Source: Bolinopsis microptera (Eukaryota > Ctenophora > Tentaculata > Lobata > Bolinopsidae). Taken from it: DNA of 64,000 bases. Each line of letters starts with the position of its first letter. Position 1 is the stretch's first letter. Positions 15,101 through 24,129 of this stretch are shown piece by piece. Location of the stretch: the NCBI RefSeq assembly GCF_026151205.1, contig NC_087080.1, forward strand, positions 5,436,797 through 5,500,796. Direction: 5' to 3'. Below the pieces are notes generated by a model that saw nothing but the letters and a program-made list of their open reading frames with translations, was not told where the DNA came from and did no database searches. The translations under genes were made by a program, and so were the position numbers.

Positions 15101-18100
15101 CGAAGAAGTAACTTCACGGGTAGAATTGACTTAATTAATTAATTAATAATGGAAAGGAGTTGATGTTTTACCAATGCGATCAGGGGCTAAATTATTAATA
15201 AAAAACTAAACCAAAAACTGAATGTGCTATTACTTGATTTCCCTTATGAATCTGAAGAGAATCGTGACCAGAGACTAATTATTTCCTGACTTATGATTAC
15301 AAAGTCGATGAATTAATCAATAAAAGAATAATATTAAAGATGTTTAAGAATGATTTTAAAGAATAACGTTAAGATCCTTTTTTGATAATCTTAAAGCTCA
15401 GCAATTATTAATCAGCGATTTCATGTGAAGCTCAAAGAATTGAATTTTATCATCAATAAAAGAATAATATTAAAGATGTTTAAGAAAGATTTTAAAGAAT
15501 AACGTTAAGATCCTTTTTTGATAATCTAAAAGCTCAGCAATTACTAATCAGCGATTTCATATGAAGCTCAAAGAATTGAACTTTATCTTCACGACATGTA
15601 CAAAAACATAACCAGAATAGATAAAATAGAATAGACTATGGATGCCCATTTAAGGATGCCCATATAAGGACATTTCGTACTACACGGAAACTTACGCATG
15701 GTTGATGTGCTAGTACTGTCTTCACTATCACCGTCACCACCGTCGATGAGATTGTCGCTCTCGGCTGGCTGGATAACAAGGGATCCCATGTCCGGGATAA
15801 AAGTGCCCTGTTCTACATTGGCACATTCCTTTCCTTCGTAGCCTGGGGAAATATGTTTAAGAAATTGTTGAGTGTTTACCACCAGAGATCTGAAAGAAAA
15901 TCAATTTTTGACAAAATATTACTCAAATTCATATTTAAATAAATAGCAATACGTTTAGATATCTTAAAATCAATAAAGACAGACAAATTTCACGTTCTCT
16001 CAAAATACAAGAGCTGTAACTGCGCTGTTGATGCACTCTCCTCAAAGCTGGCTAAATCTTTGAAGGAGCAGTCAACTTACCGTCTCTGCACTGACACTGC
16101 CCACTATCTTGGTCGCATTCCTTCGAGAAGGATCCCGCAAGGTTACAGGAACAAGGCTCACAACCGGTCAGATATCCGTAATATCCAGGTAGACACTCGT
16201 TACACCTGGGGGAGGCGGTTTCAGACATCTTTTTTCTATGAATTTTTCTTTTTTATGAAAGTTGTGGGTGGTTACTTTACTTGTTTATCAAGAAAAAATT
16301 GTAAAGAGTTATTCTGAAATTGTCAATGATGGTGAAGGGGTTGAGTGATCCGTGATCTGTTGTGAGCTCATTCATTTGTCGAGGCTTGGAGAGTTAAGTC
16401 TCCAATCCGAGACGTCATTTTCTACCTGTACACAGAGTATCGTTTTTTATGATAAAGGCTTGCAATAACAGCGATGATTTAAGGAAGTGATTAGCTTGAA
16501 CCCTGATTCCGGGTTAAATAATATCTGGGATAGGTCATGACTTAATGCCATCAGCCACGCCTTATTGTGACGAATGTAAAAGAAAAGGAGTAAACTTGGA
16601 CTATGAATATTGAAGGTTTGTGTAAATTCCGTACTATTTATCATTAAAAGAGTATCACTGTTTTTCAATAACCTTTGCGAATCTGTATTTACATTGCATT
16701 GAATATGCGAATATAATAATAGAATTGATCGAGAAGACGGCGTATCATGCAGATCCATTATAATCTTCATTTACACAAAAATGTGTCACTGTAACTTTGT
16801 GAAATTTCCAGTCATAATTTTGTGAGGTCTCCTTTTTATTCAGGAATGCTTACAGCTCATATCGACTTTCCATATGAGAAACTTGGTATCAGGTTCTTAT
16901 TTTCTTAGGCTCTAATTCGGTAACAAGTTTTAAAATGTTAAAATAGTCCCCACATAATATTCATTAATTAAGTACATTTTAATCAAATTTGGATTTTTAA
17001 ACGATAAAATCCAACTCCCGGTTTAGATAGGGGGCTTTCAGTTAAAGCTTTGTAATTTAACAGAAATAGAAGCATGCATGCTACTACAACTGTTGTAGTA
17101 ATTAAGCAATAGAATTAAGTAATTAAGTAGTCTACATTACTGAGGTTCCATGTTGTACAGTTTGAACGTTGCAAGCACTCTTAATTGAACTGACTGCTAC
17201 AACTTTCATAAACAGGTGGCTTCACTGGCACACACAAGCTGGTACACACTGTACCAGTTTGAGGTTTGTAATAAACTGTGTTATTGCGAGATGAGTTGTC
17301 TTTCCTTGTTTGTAGATGATTCAAATTGCATCATCAAGTAAATCATCTTCAAGCTGAGCAAGTCAATGACATAAGAAGACACTCGATCATTGAAATCAAG
17401 ATAAGAAACAAGATAAGAAACTAACTGTAGTCCAGCAATGTTGTTTCTGCACCGACATTGTCCAGTAGCTTTATCACAAAGTTTGTGGTTGCCCTTTGTT
17501 CCGACAGGATCACAGTCACACCCTAAAAAGAAAAACGAGTTACAGAAATACATTCATGAAAATTTGAAATGAGAGAAATCAAACCATTGGTTGTTTAGTC
17601 GGATAAATGTACTGAAGGGGGTCCTGGAAACATATAATTGATAAGATATTTTTGTATGTTTAAGAATCTTTCAAATGACATGTTAATCGGGTTCAGAATC
17701 TTCAGGTATATTCAAGTTAATTTGAGCGCAACAATCTTCAATAATTGTCTCCCCTTTACTCATCAGTTATTGCTCAGAATCGTGTCTTTGCAGGTTCCAA
17801 TTATAAGTTGTAACTAGCATCGGATGAATAAGCAGTGTAGAGCATGATCTTACCGAAGAAAAGAAAAAAACCATAAATATATAATACAGAAAGTTAACTT
17901 GTAAAATGAATAACATCTCCATTCTCCACTTACTAAGACAGCCCTCTTGAAGGGAATGATAACCGTCAGCGCACGTGTCACAGTTAACACCCAAAACATT
18001 AGGTTTACACTGACAGTCTCCGAAACTGAGTCCTCTGTTAACATCGAGAGTCTGGGTACACGCTCCATCGCCCACACTTCCGTATACGTTGCACTGGCAA

Positions 18101-21100
18101 GCTGTGGAGGAAAGAGGGCGTTATATACAGGCGTTACAGAGCGCTACATACAGGCGTTACAGAGCGTTAAACACAGGCGTTACAGAGCGTTACATACAGG
18201 CGTTACAGAGCGTTACATACAGGCGTTACAGAGCGTTACATACAGGCGTTACAGAGCGTTACATACAGGCGTTACAGAGCGTTACATACAGGCGTTACAG
18301 AGCGTTATATACAGGCGTTACAGAGCGTTATATACAGGCGTTACAGAGCGTTACAGAGCGTTACAGTGCGTTACACGGTGTTACAAGACGTTACACGGTG
18401 TTACACGGTGTTATAATACGTCACGCGATATAGGCAGTATAAAGGAGAGCGGGAATGTTAAGGGGTGTTTAGTTTAGGTCTGATATAATCTTTACGCGGA
18501 GAAGATAATAACAGCGAAAATATTAGGTCACAGTTATAAAGGTTGGGAAACAAGACTTTTTATCGGCAAGGTCATATTTTGATAGTCATTACAATTTATT
18601 TGCTTTTGGCTGGGTGGCCTAGTGGTTAGAGCTTCCGCCTTCTGTAAAGAAGGTTCAGGGTTCTAATCCCAGTGTCACTCATATCAGTCTAGGGAGTAGC
18701 TAAGGATTCATTGGATCTATGCGATCTCCTCGGTCGACTCAGCCGAATGATAGGAAACTTGATTGAGGGTTAAATGAGGAGGGGTGCCTGTGCCAAAAGA
18801 TCAAGAATCTTAGGATACTCCTTCAGAACATCTACAATGTAGTGTACTGTAAAACAAGGGCGGTCAAACTATTCGATGACCCTGTAGAGGAATCTAAGAA
18901 CTTTACAAATATACAAATATATAGATCCAATTCGGTTCTTTCAGTCCAGAAATAAAACTTAGAAATGAAACTCGCTAATCAATGAATTAATCAATTCATT
19001 AAGTCATTAAATAAATTTAAACTCACCCCGACACCTGTCAACATGACCGACAGCAAGCTCAGGATTAGGGAAGAAACCATGGGCACATTCGTCACAGTGT
19101 TGTCCTGGTCAGGATTATTGGGTTATGATTTCAGTTGGATTTGACGTTTCTCAGGTAACAGATAAATCGTAAGCATTTAAGATGGTGTGTAAATTCGAAC
19201 ACCGGATTGACCCCTGATTAGGGCGTATATTAATTTTTATATAACCAAAATTACATTGCATAAAATATGCGAATATATTAATAGAATTGACCGCGAAGAC
19301 GGTGAATTATTCGAATCTAATAATAAGATTTATTGAGAACGATTTATCGTGTGGATAAAGAAATCTTACCAGCAGTGTTAGCCCTACAGCCCACACATAC
19401 TCCACCACTGACAGACTCGCTATCATCAAATACCTGTTGATCAAACACACATCGACTAGCCAAACCGTTACAGTCGCATTCTGAAGGGGTGTTAAGTTAT
19501 CATCAATTTTGTTTGAAATGTTGGATTTTGAATAATAGAATGAAATTAGTTTGGGGTTTAGGGTTAGTATATCAAATATTATGATGGAAATGTTTTTAAT
19601 ACCACGAAACAAAAGTCAACAAGCAAATGAACAAAGGATGAATTATTATTAACCTTGACAAACGAAAGGATTCTCCGTGGTGGCCTCTCGCCAGGGAAGG
19701 TCGTTGAACATGTCGAGACAACGCTCACAGTTCTTGCCAGCTGTGTTGTGGAGACATTCACACGCGCTCGTCGTACAGTACTCTCCGTGACCGTGACACG
19801 TGCATCTGGATGAAAATGAAATGAACGGAAATAATTTGCTTGTATATAATACAATATGGATAGCAACTGAACGTAAATTCAGCTCACAGTTTGACTGCAT
19901 CTTATATAAATCTACCTAGAATCTTAATATACTAAAATCAACAACCTGCCCCATCCTTAATGACCTGATTTAACTCCCCAATCTTCCTGTTTAACAGTTT
20001 TTAACGAATATTCAACAGAACAGTTGACATACCTTCCTCCGACTGATAGATCAGAAATAGAGTAATAATAGGTCTTCATTACTTCGTTCTTCGCATTTGA
20101 GAAGTACTGATCGCCGAATGTGTTGAGATTGATCAGCCTGATCCTGATGTCTGTTGCGCGCATCCAGGCAAGGAGTGCTGGGTTGTTAAACAACTGCTCT
20201 GTTTCTTTAGCACCTGGACGATCTGGATGGGAATATTCCTTTCATTAGGGTTAATTTAACTTCAATGAAACTTAATTTAAATCAATTGGTTTAATTTTAA
20301 TTATTCAATTAGTTGATTTAACTTTAATTAAGTTTAATTTTGTGAAAGATAAATCGCAAATTGCTTGGTTTGGTCGAAAATAATTTTACAACTTACATAC
20401 CAATGCTTATTTAAATTCGCTGAGCATTCGACCCTAAACAACGAACGAGTGGTTATTTATGTTAAATCAATCAAATAAGTAGATTTGCTAAAACCTTTCA
20501 AAGGACTGAAGGCGACTACTCCCCCCTGTAGTGGAGATATTTCACTGTATTTATCTGTGCAAATAGCTTTAGCTTCATCCCAAGGGTAAATCTCCTCATC
20601 AGTCCTCTTGTTGAAAGTTTTGTAACATGTCGAGGAGAAATACTGATAAACCTCCCAGTTTCGTCCGTAATCTGAACTTTTCTCTATCACCATGCTCTCT
20701 GGTCTGGGACTTTGGAACTCGATTCTGCAAGATAAATCAAGTTAGCCAGACAAATCGATGAGCTTATGATACTTTGTAACTTACATTTACAACGAATCTA
20801 TATTTAAATCAAAACTTGAGACATACACATTACACAACTGCATATTCTGTGGACTAGGAGCAGGTAATTTAATTTTAAAATTACTAACGCTCCCCCTTTT
20901 AAAACGGTGTCCAGTTAAATATGGGAGCATTCGTCAGCTTAAAATAGCATTGGGCCCTTGATCAATATTTTAGTATTGTTTTATACTTACTTAATGTACT
21001 CGATGTCAAAACTTTTGTTGAAAGGTAAGTGCAATGTCATGTTACCAATGTTCTGATCATACAAAGTGTTTGATTGCCAGGAAGTCTGATTATCGACCTC

Positions 21101-21557
21101 ATTTCTGTCAGTCAAATATGTTGTTGGATGGCTGAGATCTGGGTCACCTGAAAATTACCAAGTTTTAATCAGTAACAAGACAAAATGTTATACAAAGTTA
21201 TCATAAAAAGACCTATATTTATTTTTAAATGCATGATTAGATAACAAGACAATTTCATAAGCATTATTTAAAATGTATCATGAAACTTGTTATAAAGCAG
21301 CAAAGCTTACCAGCGTCACACTCGTAACAGTTCTCATCATCCAAGTTAGGAACACCAGTTTCTTGCTGAACACAGTATTGTGATGGTGGATCTCCGCAAG
21401 TGTTGGATGCAAAGACCTGGGCTCGGAAGGCAATGTTGATAAAGTCAGGCATACATCTCACAGCTTCTCCAGCGGGGTTGTAACATGACCCCTCACCAGT
21501 CTCTGCTGATATTCCTTTAGAAAGAAATATCAGGAGAGTACTGAGGAATACCTTCAT
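158..21557 (-). CDS. Laminin gamma-type chain, 5' part (continues beyond left edge)
   Basis: Secreted basement-membrane subunit that would assemble with alpha and beta chains. Exons in transcript order: 21311-21557, 20991-21147, 20495-20724, 20033-20222, 19654-19805, 19370-19480, 19027-19104, 17934-18101, 17426-17522, 16081-16205, 15696-15842, 14912-14977, 14606-14749, 13749-13890, (uncertain small exon near 13634-13664), 11941-12085, 11671-11753, 11404-11488, 11088-11202, 10650-10742, 10220-10336, 9691-9847, 8736-8904, 8397-8528, 8035-8209, 6817-6893, 6393-6667, 6063-6225, 5722-5875, 5293-5391, 2071-2205, 559-661, 158-345. Phases agree at nearly every junction. The start Met at 21557 is followed by a hydrophobic signal peptide ([10 protein letters not shown]). 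Order: LN, 5 LE, LF (IV-B), 4.5 LE, L4 (IV-A), further LE. The LN segment [11 protein letters not shown] and the late LE segment [19 protein letters not shown] are close to gamma-1. Coiled coil and C-terminus are outside the window. Bilaterian gamma chains have no LF domain. Confidence 0.93.
3407..4489 (+). CDS. Two-exon secreted protein gene nested in a laminin intron
   Basis: Not recognised as a known family. Exon 1 (3407-3500) starts at ATG and encodes a signal peptide: [17 protein letters not shown] followed by the hydrophobic [13 protein letters not shown]; it ends in phase 1 at a GTCAGT donor. Exon 2 (3858-4489) follows an acceptor TTCTTAATCAG in the matching phase and runs open for about 210 codons to TGA. 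The predicted protein is about 241 residues with several Cys and aromatic residues (segments [21 protein letters not shown]) and no membrane segment after the leader. It lies wholly inside laminin intron 2206-5292, on the other strand. A 102-bp tandem duplication at 3703-3890 copies the acceptor and the start of exon 2; the upstream acceptor copy leads quickly to a stop. Open length, leader and matched splice phase argue for a real gene; expression is unproven. Confidence 0.6.
3703..3893. repeat. 102-bp tandem duplication with a 16-bp perfect hairpin at its junction
   Basis: The stretch CCCCACCATTGCTCAC...ATAAAGCTGGTGG occurs twice, 102 bp apart. At the join, GAGTGAGAGATAAAGC (3768-3783) and its exact reverse complement (3789-3804) flank a 5-nt loop. 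The duplication contains the 3' splice site of the nested plus-strand gene, so there are two candidate acceptors (exon start 3756 or 3858). Confidence 0.85.
5421..5558. repeat. 10-bp minisatellite (GTTACTAGAA)n, about 13 copies
   Basis: Near-perfect tandem repeats of GTTACTAGAA with a few variants (GTTACTAGGA, GTTACGAGAA). It sits in the laminin intron about 30 nt upstream (in transcript sense) of the acceptor of exon 5293-5391, where a branch point would lie. Confidence 0.95.
6393..8528 (-). other. Laminin IV type A (L4, laminin B) domain
   Basis: Exons 8397-8528, 8035-8209, 6817-6893 and 6393-6667. The domain begins after [10 protein letters not shown] with the segment [16 protein letters not shown], continues with [20 protein letters not shown] (the FLG/NQ..SY..L core of L4 domains), a strand with the pattern [15 protein letters not shown], and ends [13 protein letters not shown] leading into the next LE. 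Length (about 215 residues) is normal for the family. Confidence 0.9.
6894..8034. other. Laminin intron, nothing recognised
   Basis: About 1.1 kb between two exons of the L4 domain. No open frame above background, no clear repeat and no structured RNA was recognised. Confidence 0.5.
9650..9673. repeat. (CA)n microsatellite
   Basis: About ten CA dinucleotides, in the laminin intron close to the donor of exon 9691-9847. Confidence 0.9.
9926..9966. repeat. Long palindrome CTTGTGAGCG...CGCTCACAAG with a third arm upstream
   Basis: TTCTTGTGAGCGAAAAAAA is followed at once by its reverse complement with a TTAA centre. A further copy of one arm, TTTTTTTCGCTCAC, lies just before (about 9910-9924), so three alternating arms of about 14 nt can form two competing hairpins. 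It lies in the laminin intron between exons 10220-10336 and 9691-9847. Confidence 0.85.
10011..10235. repeat. 43-bp minisatellite that multiplies a laminin 5' splice site
   Basis: The unit contains ACTTACCCATGACTCCAGG plus TTTGCAAGTGAAAGTGAAAG. Motif CCATGACTCC starts at 10011, 10054, 10097, 10140, 10183 and 10220, i.e. a period of 43 bp and a last step of 37 bp. On the minus strand each unit from 10054 on carries the end of exon 10220-10336 (encoding KPGVMG) followed by the donor GTAAGT. The first in transcript order (10220) is the one in phase with the next exon; four more intact copies lie downstream. The outermost copy at 10011 has a changed donor (GTACTG). Confidence 0.92.
12085..13749. 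other. Laminin intron region with a duplicated interspersed repeat
   Basis: Sequence around 12462-12536 (TTTCTTATCAAATGAACTTTT then CAGATTCACAT) recurs with changes at 12705-12782. The motif CCATGTTTCCATTA with CATACAGATTATTGACTAT at 12649-12687 recurs at 14383-14420. These look like an old interspersed repeat of unknown family. A possible small exon (13634-13664) is described with the LF domain. Confidence 0.5.
15316..15587. repeat. 136-bp tandem duplication in a laminin intron
   Basis: Two copies, starting ATCAATAAAAGAATAATATT at 15316 and at 15452, differ at only a few bases, so the duplication is recent. No coding content. Confidence 0.9.
16206..17425. other. Laminin intron with an unidentified dispersed repeat
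   Basis: A segment at about 16688-16740 (TTACATTGCAT..AATATGCGAATAT followed by TAATAGAATTGA.CG.GAAGACGG) recurs at about 19250-19303. It is an interspersed repeat of unknown family. Nothing else was recognised in this 1.2 kb. Confidence 0.5.
18113..18425. repeat. 23-bp minisatellite (unit ACATACAGGCGTTACAGAGC + GTT)
   Basis: About ten copies of a 23-bp unit, degenerating at the right end into GTTACACGGT-type repeats. Because 23 is not a multiple of 3 and no unit frame has a stop, all plus-strand frames stay open and give 23-residue repeat peptides; these are not genes. The array begins 12 nt from the acceptor of laminin exon 17934-18101. Confidence 0.95.
18605..18928 (+). mobile_element. 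tRNA-derived SINE
   Basis: The left part has RNA polymerase III promoter boxes: an A-box region TGGCCTAGTGGTTAGAG and a B box GGTTCTAATCC spaced as in a tRNA. The tRNA fold is imperfect (the T-stem has a mismatch and the acceptor stem does not pair well), and about 250 bp of unrelated body follow, ending in a repetitive ACAAATATACAAATATAT tail. It lies in a laminin intron. The SINE call rests on these boxes plus the tail; the family is not known to me. Confidence 0.7.
20033..21557 (-). other. Laminin LN domain (exons 1-4)
   Basis: Four exons encode the signal peptide and the N-terminal LN domain that drives laminin polymerisation. Visible landmarks are MPDFINIAF near the start, [29 protein letters not shown], the segment [18 protein letters not shown], the strand [20 protein letters not shown], and the closing [14 protein letters not shown] that leads straight into the first LE repeat. 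The pattern matches gamma chains better than alpha or beta (for example RATDIR followed by LNTFGD). Intron phases run 1, 2, 1, 2. Confidence 0.92.
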
Positions 21558-21559
21558 GG

Positions 21560-22330
21560 CACTGGAATGATATGATTATAAGGAATAATTATTAACAGTC
21601 CCCTTCAGGTGTGCAATAACATACTCTTCACATTCGTTTATTTGATCCTGTCAGTTGTCTTCCAAGAATTGATCGATTTGAGGTCTCCATTGTGGGAGTT
21701 ATGATTTGAAGAAGAAGAAGAAGAAAACAAATCATGGTGAATGAAATTATTGATCAAACCGATGCAGCTTACTGTACTGGAGGGTGTTCTGGAAACATAT
21801 AAGTGATATAACAGGATTTCAGATGCCTACTGTATAATATTATATAGCTTACTGTATGAAGTGAATGAAGCTCTTAACTAATATGAATAATGAGCAGAGT
21901 TTTATTCTTTAGCTATGCTCTCTGTACCAGCTTCATGTCCTGTTAGACTCAGACAGTGAGTCAAGAGTCTGGCAGAATAAGGAGTCCCATGGGTCATACT
22001 GGCATATGACCCAGAAATTTGGGTCAAGTCCACCATGCCTGCTGTGTAGATCTGGTATTGACTGCAACTATATTAGCCAGAAAGACCCATGGATTCATAC
22101 CAGGAAAGAGACTGATGGACAATCGACAAATAGTCAATACAACTTTGACATTGAACAATGTTTACCAGGTCTGATTTTTAAAGCTTGGTGATATTTTTCA
22201 CTACAATGTTACAATATTCTGCATTATTTTATACAATGTAAGAAGCACCAAGAAGGTTACACCGCTACCATATTGAAGCCTAGTGACCTAGCCCATGGCA
22301 TCCACATGCCTGGAAGTGATCGAGAAATTG
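21560..22330. other. Laminin 5' flank
   Basis: Upstream of the laminin start codon. It holds a GAAGAAGAAGAAGAA run near 21709 and a small hairpin (GGGTCATA...TATGACCC at about 21991-22011). A phrase close to TCTGGAAACATATAA at 21789 is shared with the laminin intron at about 17620. No promoter element could be fixed. Confidence 0.4.
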
Positions 22331-22374
22331 CTAAAAGTAAAGTAAAGTAAAATTTATCACATCACATCATCACA

Positions 22375-23535
22375 TGTATTAATTATTTATCAAATACAAT
22401 ATTTATTAAAAATTTATCGAAACATTATCCTATTTTTAAAACCTAATCAAACTTTTTAATGTCTGCCTCAATGTGGCTGCTGAGAGAACAGAAAGCAACA
22501 AAGTGGTGTCCCACGAAGCGGTTCTTCAAAGATCTATCAGTCCGCTTGTTGATGATATCACTGTGTTAGATACAGATTATGCAGATGACATGGCTGTACT
22601 GGATAACAGCGAGGAAGGTCTTCAAGAAACAACTGACCTTTTGTGTATGTATGGTGCCCAGGGAGGTCTTAGAATCAATGGTAAAAAGACTGAGGCTATG
22701 GTCATTGGTAAAGCAACCTCTCAACGGCCATACACGAAAGAAGCCACAGTGAACATCACTGTTGAAGACACGCCAGTGCAGCAAGTTAGTGACTTTACGT
22801 ACTTAGGTACAATTATTTCCAGCGACGGTACTATCGACCGTGAGCTGTCAGCTAGGATTCAGAAAGCTTCCGGAGCCTTCAATCAACTGAGTAATATATG
22901 GAAAAACCGCAACATCCAGTCTTATACAAAGATCAGGATTTATAAGGCAGCGGTTTTGACAATATTGTTATATGGTAGTGAGGTTTGGAACACAACCAAA
23001 AAGCAGCTACATCGCTTTGAGGTGTTCCATCAGCGTTGCTTGAGGAGAATACTTAGGATAAGATGGCTCGATCGGGTTAGAAACACTGAAGTGCTGGAGC
23101 GTGCAAAGATAAATCCAGTAGAGACGTACATAGGAGCAAACCGCCTGCGTTGGTTTGGCCATGTCACCAGAATGCCAGACACTAGGCTTCCAAAGTACCT
23201 GCTTAACTGGACCCCTGCCCATGGGAGAAGATCTAGGGGCCGTCCAAGAAAGAACTGGAGGAAATGTTTGCTGGAAGATGCTGCAGCGTTTACAGGAAAC
23301 ACTGACATAGACCTAGAAGGAGCGAGCGAGATGGCTAGTGACCGCAAACTTTGGAGGGAGATGATACGTCACAAACGGGAGTTCATTGGTGCAGGCCACT
23401 CGAATGATTGAGGAGACCTAATCAAGTAATCAAACTTCCCAGTGGAATAAAGATTTATAAAACGCTTCTTTGCCGCATAAGGATGAAACCAAAGATAATT
23501 GTTATGTTTCTCTTAATACTGACATAACTGCTAAA
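22375..23535 (+). repeat. Short interspersed repeat, copy A, split by an RTE-like insertion
   Basis: Left part 22375-22454 and right part 23428-23535 together match the uninterrupted copy at 33949-34133, which has TTAATTATTTATCAAATA, then TAATCAAACTT, then GTAAAGATTTATAAAACGCTT and GGATGAAACCAA. The family has at least three copies here. Its class is unknown; no terminal inverted repeats were seen. Confidence 0.8.
22455..23426 (+). mobile_element. RTE-like LINE fragment, 5'-truncated, with an 11-bp target duplication
   Basis: A 312-codon open stretch (22473-23411) encodes the end of a reverse transcriptase from the YADD catalytic box (TDYADDMAVL) through the thumb (DFTYLGTIISSDG) and the C-terminal motif RLRWFGHVTRMPDTRLPKYL..GRRSRGRPRKNW typical of RTE-clade elements. 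Endonuclease and most of the polymerase are missing. The insertion is flanked by an exact duplication TAATCAAACTT (22444-22454 and 23427-23437) and sits inside a smaller repeat. The lack of stops in the remnant suggests a fairly recent event. Confidence 0.85.
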
Positions 23536-24129
23536 AATATTTTAATTACGTTATGAACCTACTAAACTGCAAGCTAAACAGCTGCCTAGATGTCTTAGTG
23601 AATAGTATAAATGAATACTCGCATAGCTAGATTTCACTATGAGAACATAGACAAACCTTTCCCAAACTTTCATTTCTAGTTGACGAAAATATTATCTATG
23701 TTTAGCCTTTTGTGGAAGTTATGGTTAAATAAAAGAAAAGATTGTTTTTCCATTGAATAAGAAAATTCCTCTAGGAAGAATGTCTCAACGTTTCGGTGTG
23801 ATTGAAACTTGGATCATTACATATGCCTTAGCAATACAATACAAAGCATGCACATATGCACACTGCACTGAGGAAGATGAAAACTCGAATTGAAAGTATT
23901 TGCTAATTGTCCACTAACACCAAAGGTTATAGTAAAAGGATGATATGATGTGTGAAGGAAAGTGTGGAAAGGGGTAGATAGATCAAATATGGCAAGTTGT
24001 ATTAGACAGCAGAACTGGTCATAATTTTCTAAATAGACAAGCATATAAAAGTAAAAGTAAAAGTAAAAATGATGACATAACAAGGATACAAGGATACAAG
24101 GATACAAAAGTGATAATTATTTTATTGAA

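Larger units (their letters stand above)
11088..15842 (-). other. Laminin IV type B (LF) domain with an acidic/lysine-rich linker
   Basis: Exons 15696-15842 to 11088-11202. After CQCRDGYEGKEC there is a low-complexity stretch rich in Asp, Ser, Thr and then Lys/Asn (ends [12 protein letters not shown], exon 14606-14749). Beta-rich LF-like sequence follows: [47 protein letters not shown], and [20 protein letters not shown], ending in the cysteine pair that opens the next LE. This order (LE, LF, LE) is known from beta and alpha3/5 chains. The linker exons 14912-14977 and 14606-14749 use the donor GTACGT. One junction is ambiguous: a 23- or 31-nt exon near 13634-13664 has good splice sites, but its inclusion only fits the next exon with an alternative acceptor. 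Confidence 0.75.
15696..19805 (-). other. First laminin EGF-like (LE) array, about five repeats
   Basis: Exons 19654-19805, 19370-19480, 19027-19104, 17934-18101, 17426-17522, 16081-16205 and the start of 15696-15842 encode cysteine-rich LE modules. Examples are [50 protein letters not shown] and CSCNLAGSF. The last repeat is cut short (CQCRDGYEGKEC) where the LF domain begins, as happens at LE/LF junctions in beta and alpha3/5 chains. Confidence 0.9.

Noticed and set aside
17947-18477. Open frames of 176 and 114 codons with 23-residue repeats
   Set aside because: They are translations of a 23-bp minisatellite that is open in all plus-strand frames; no gene signals.
18607-18680. A functional tRNA gene
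   Set aside because: Pol III boxes are present, but the acceptor stem and T-stem do not pair properly and a long body with a tail follows; better read as a SINE.
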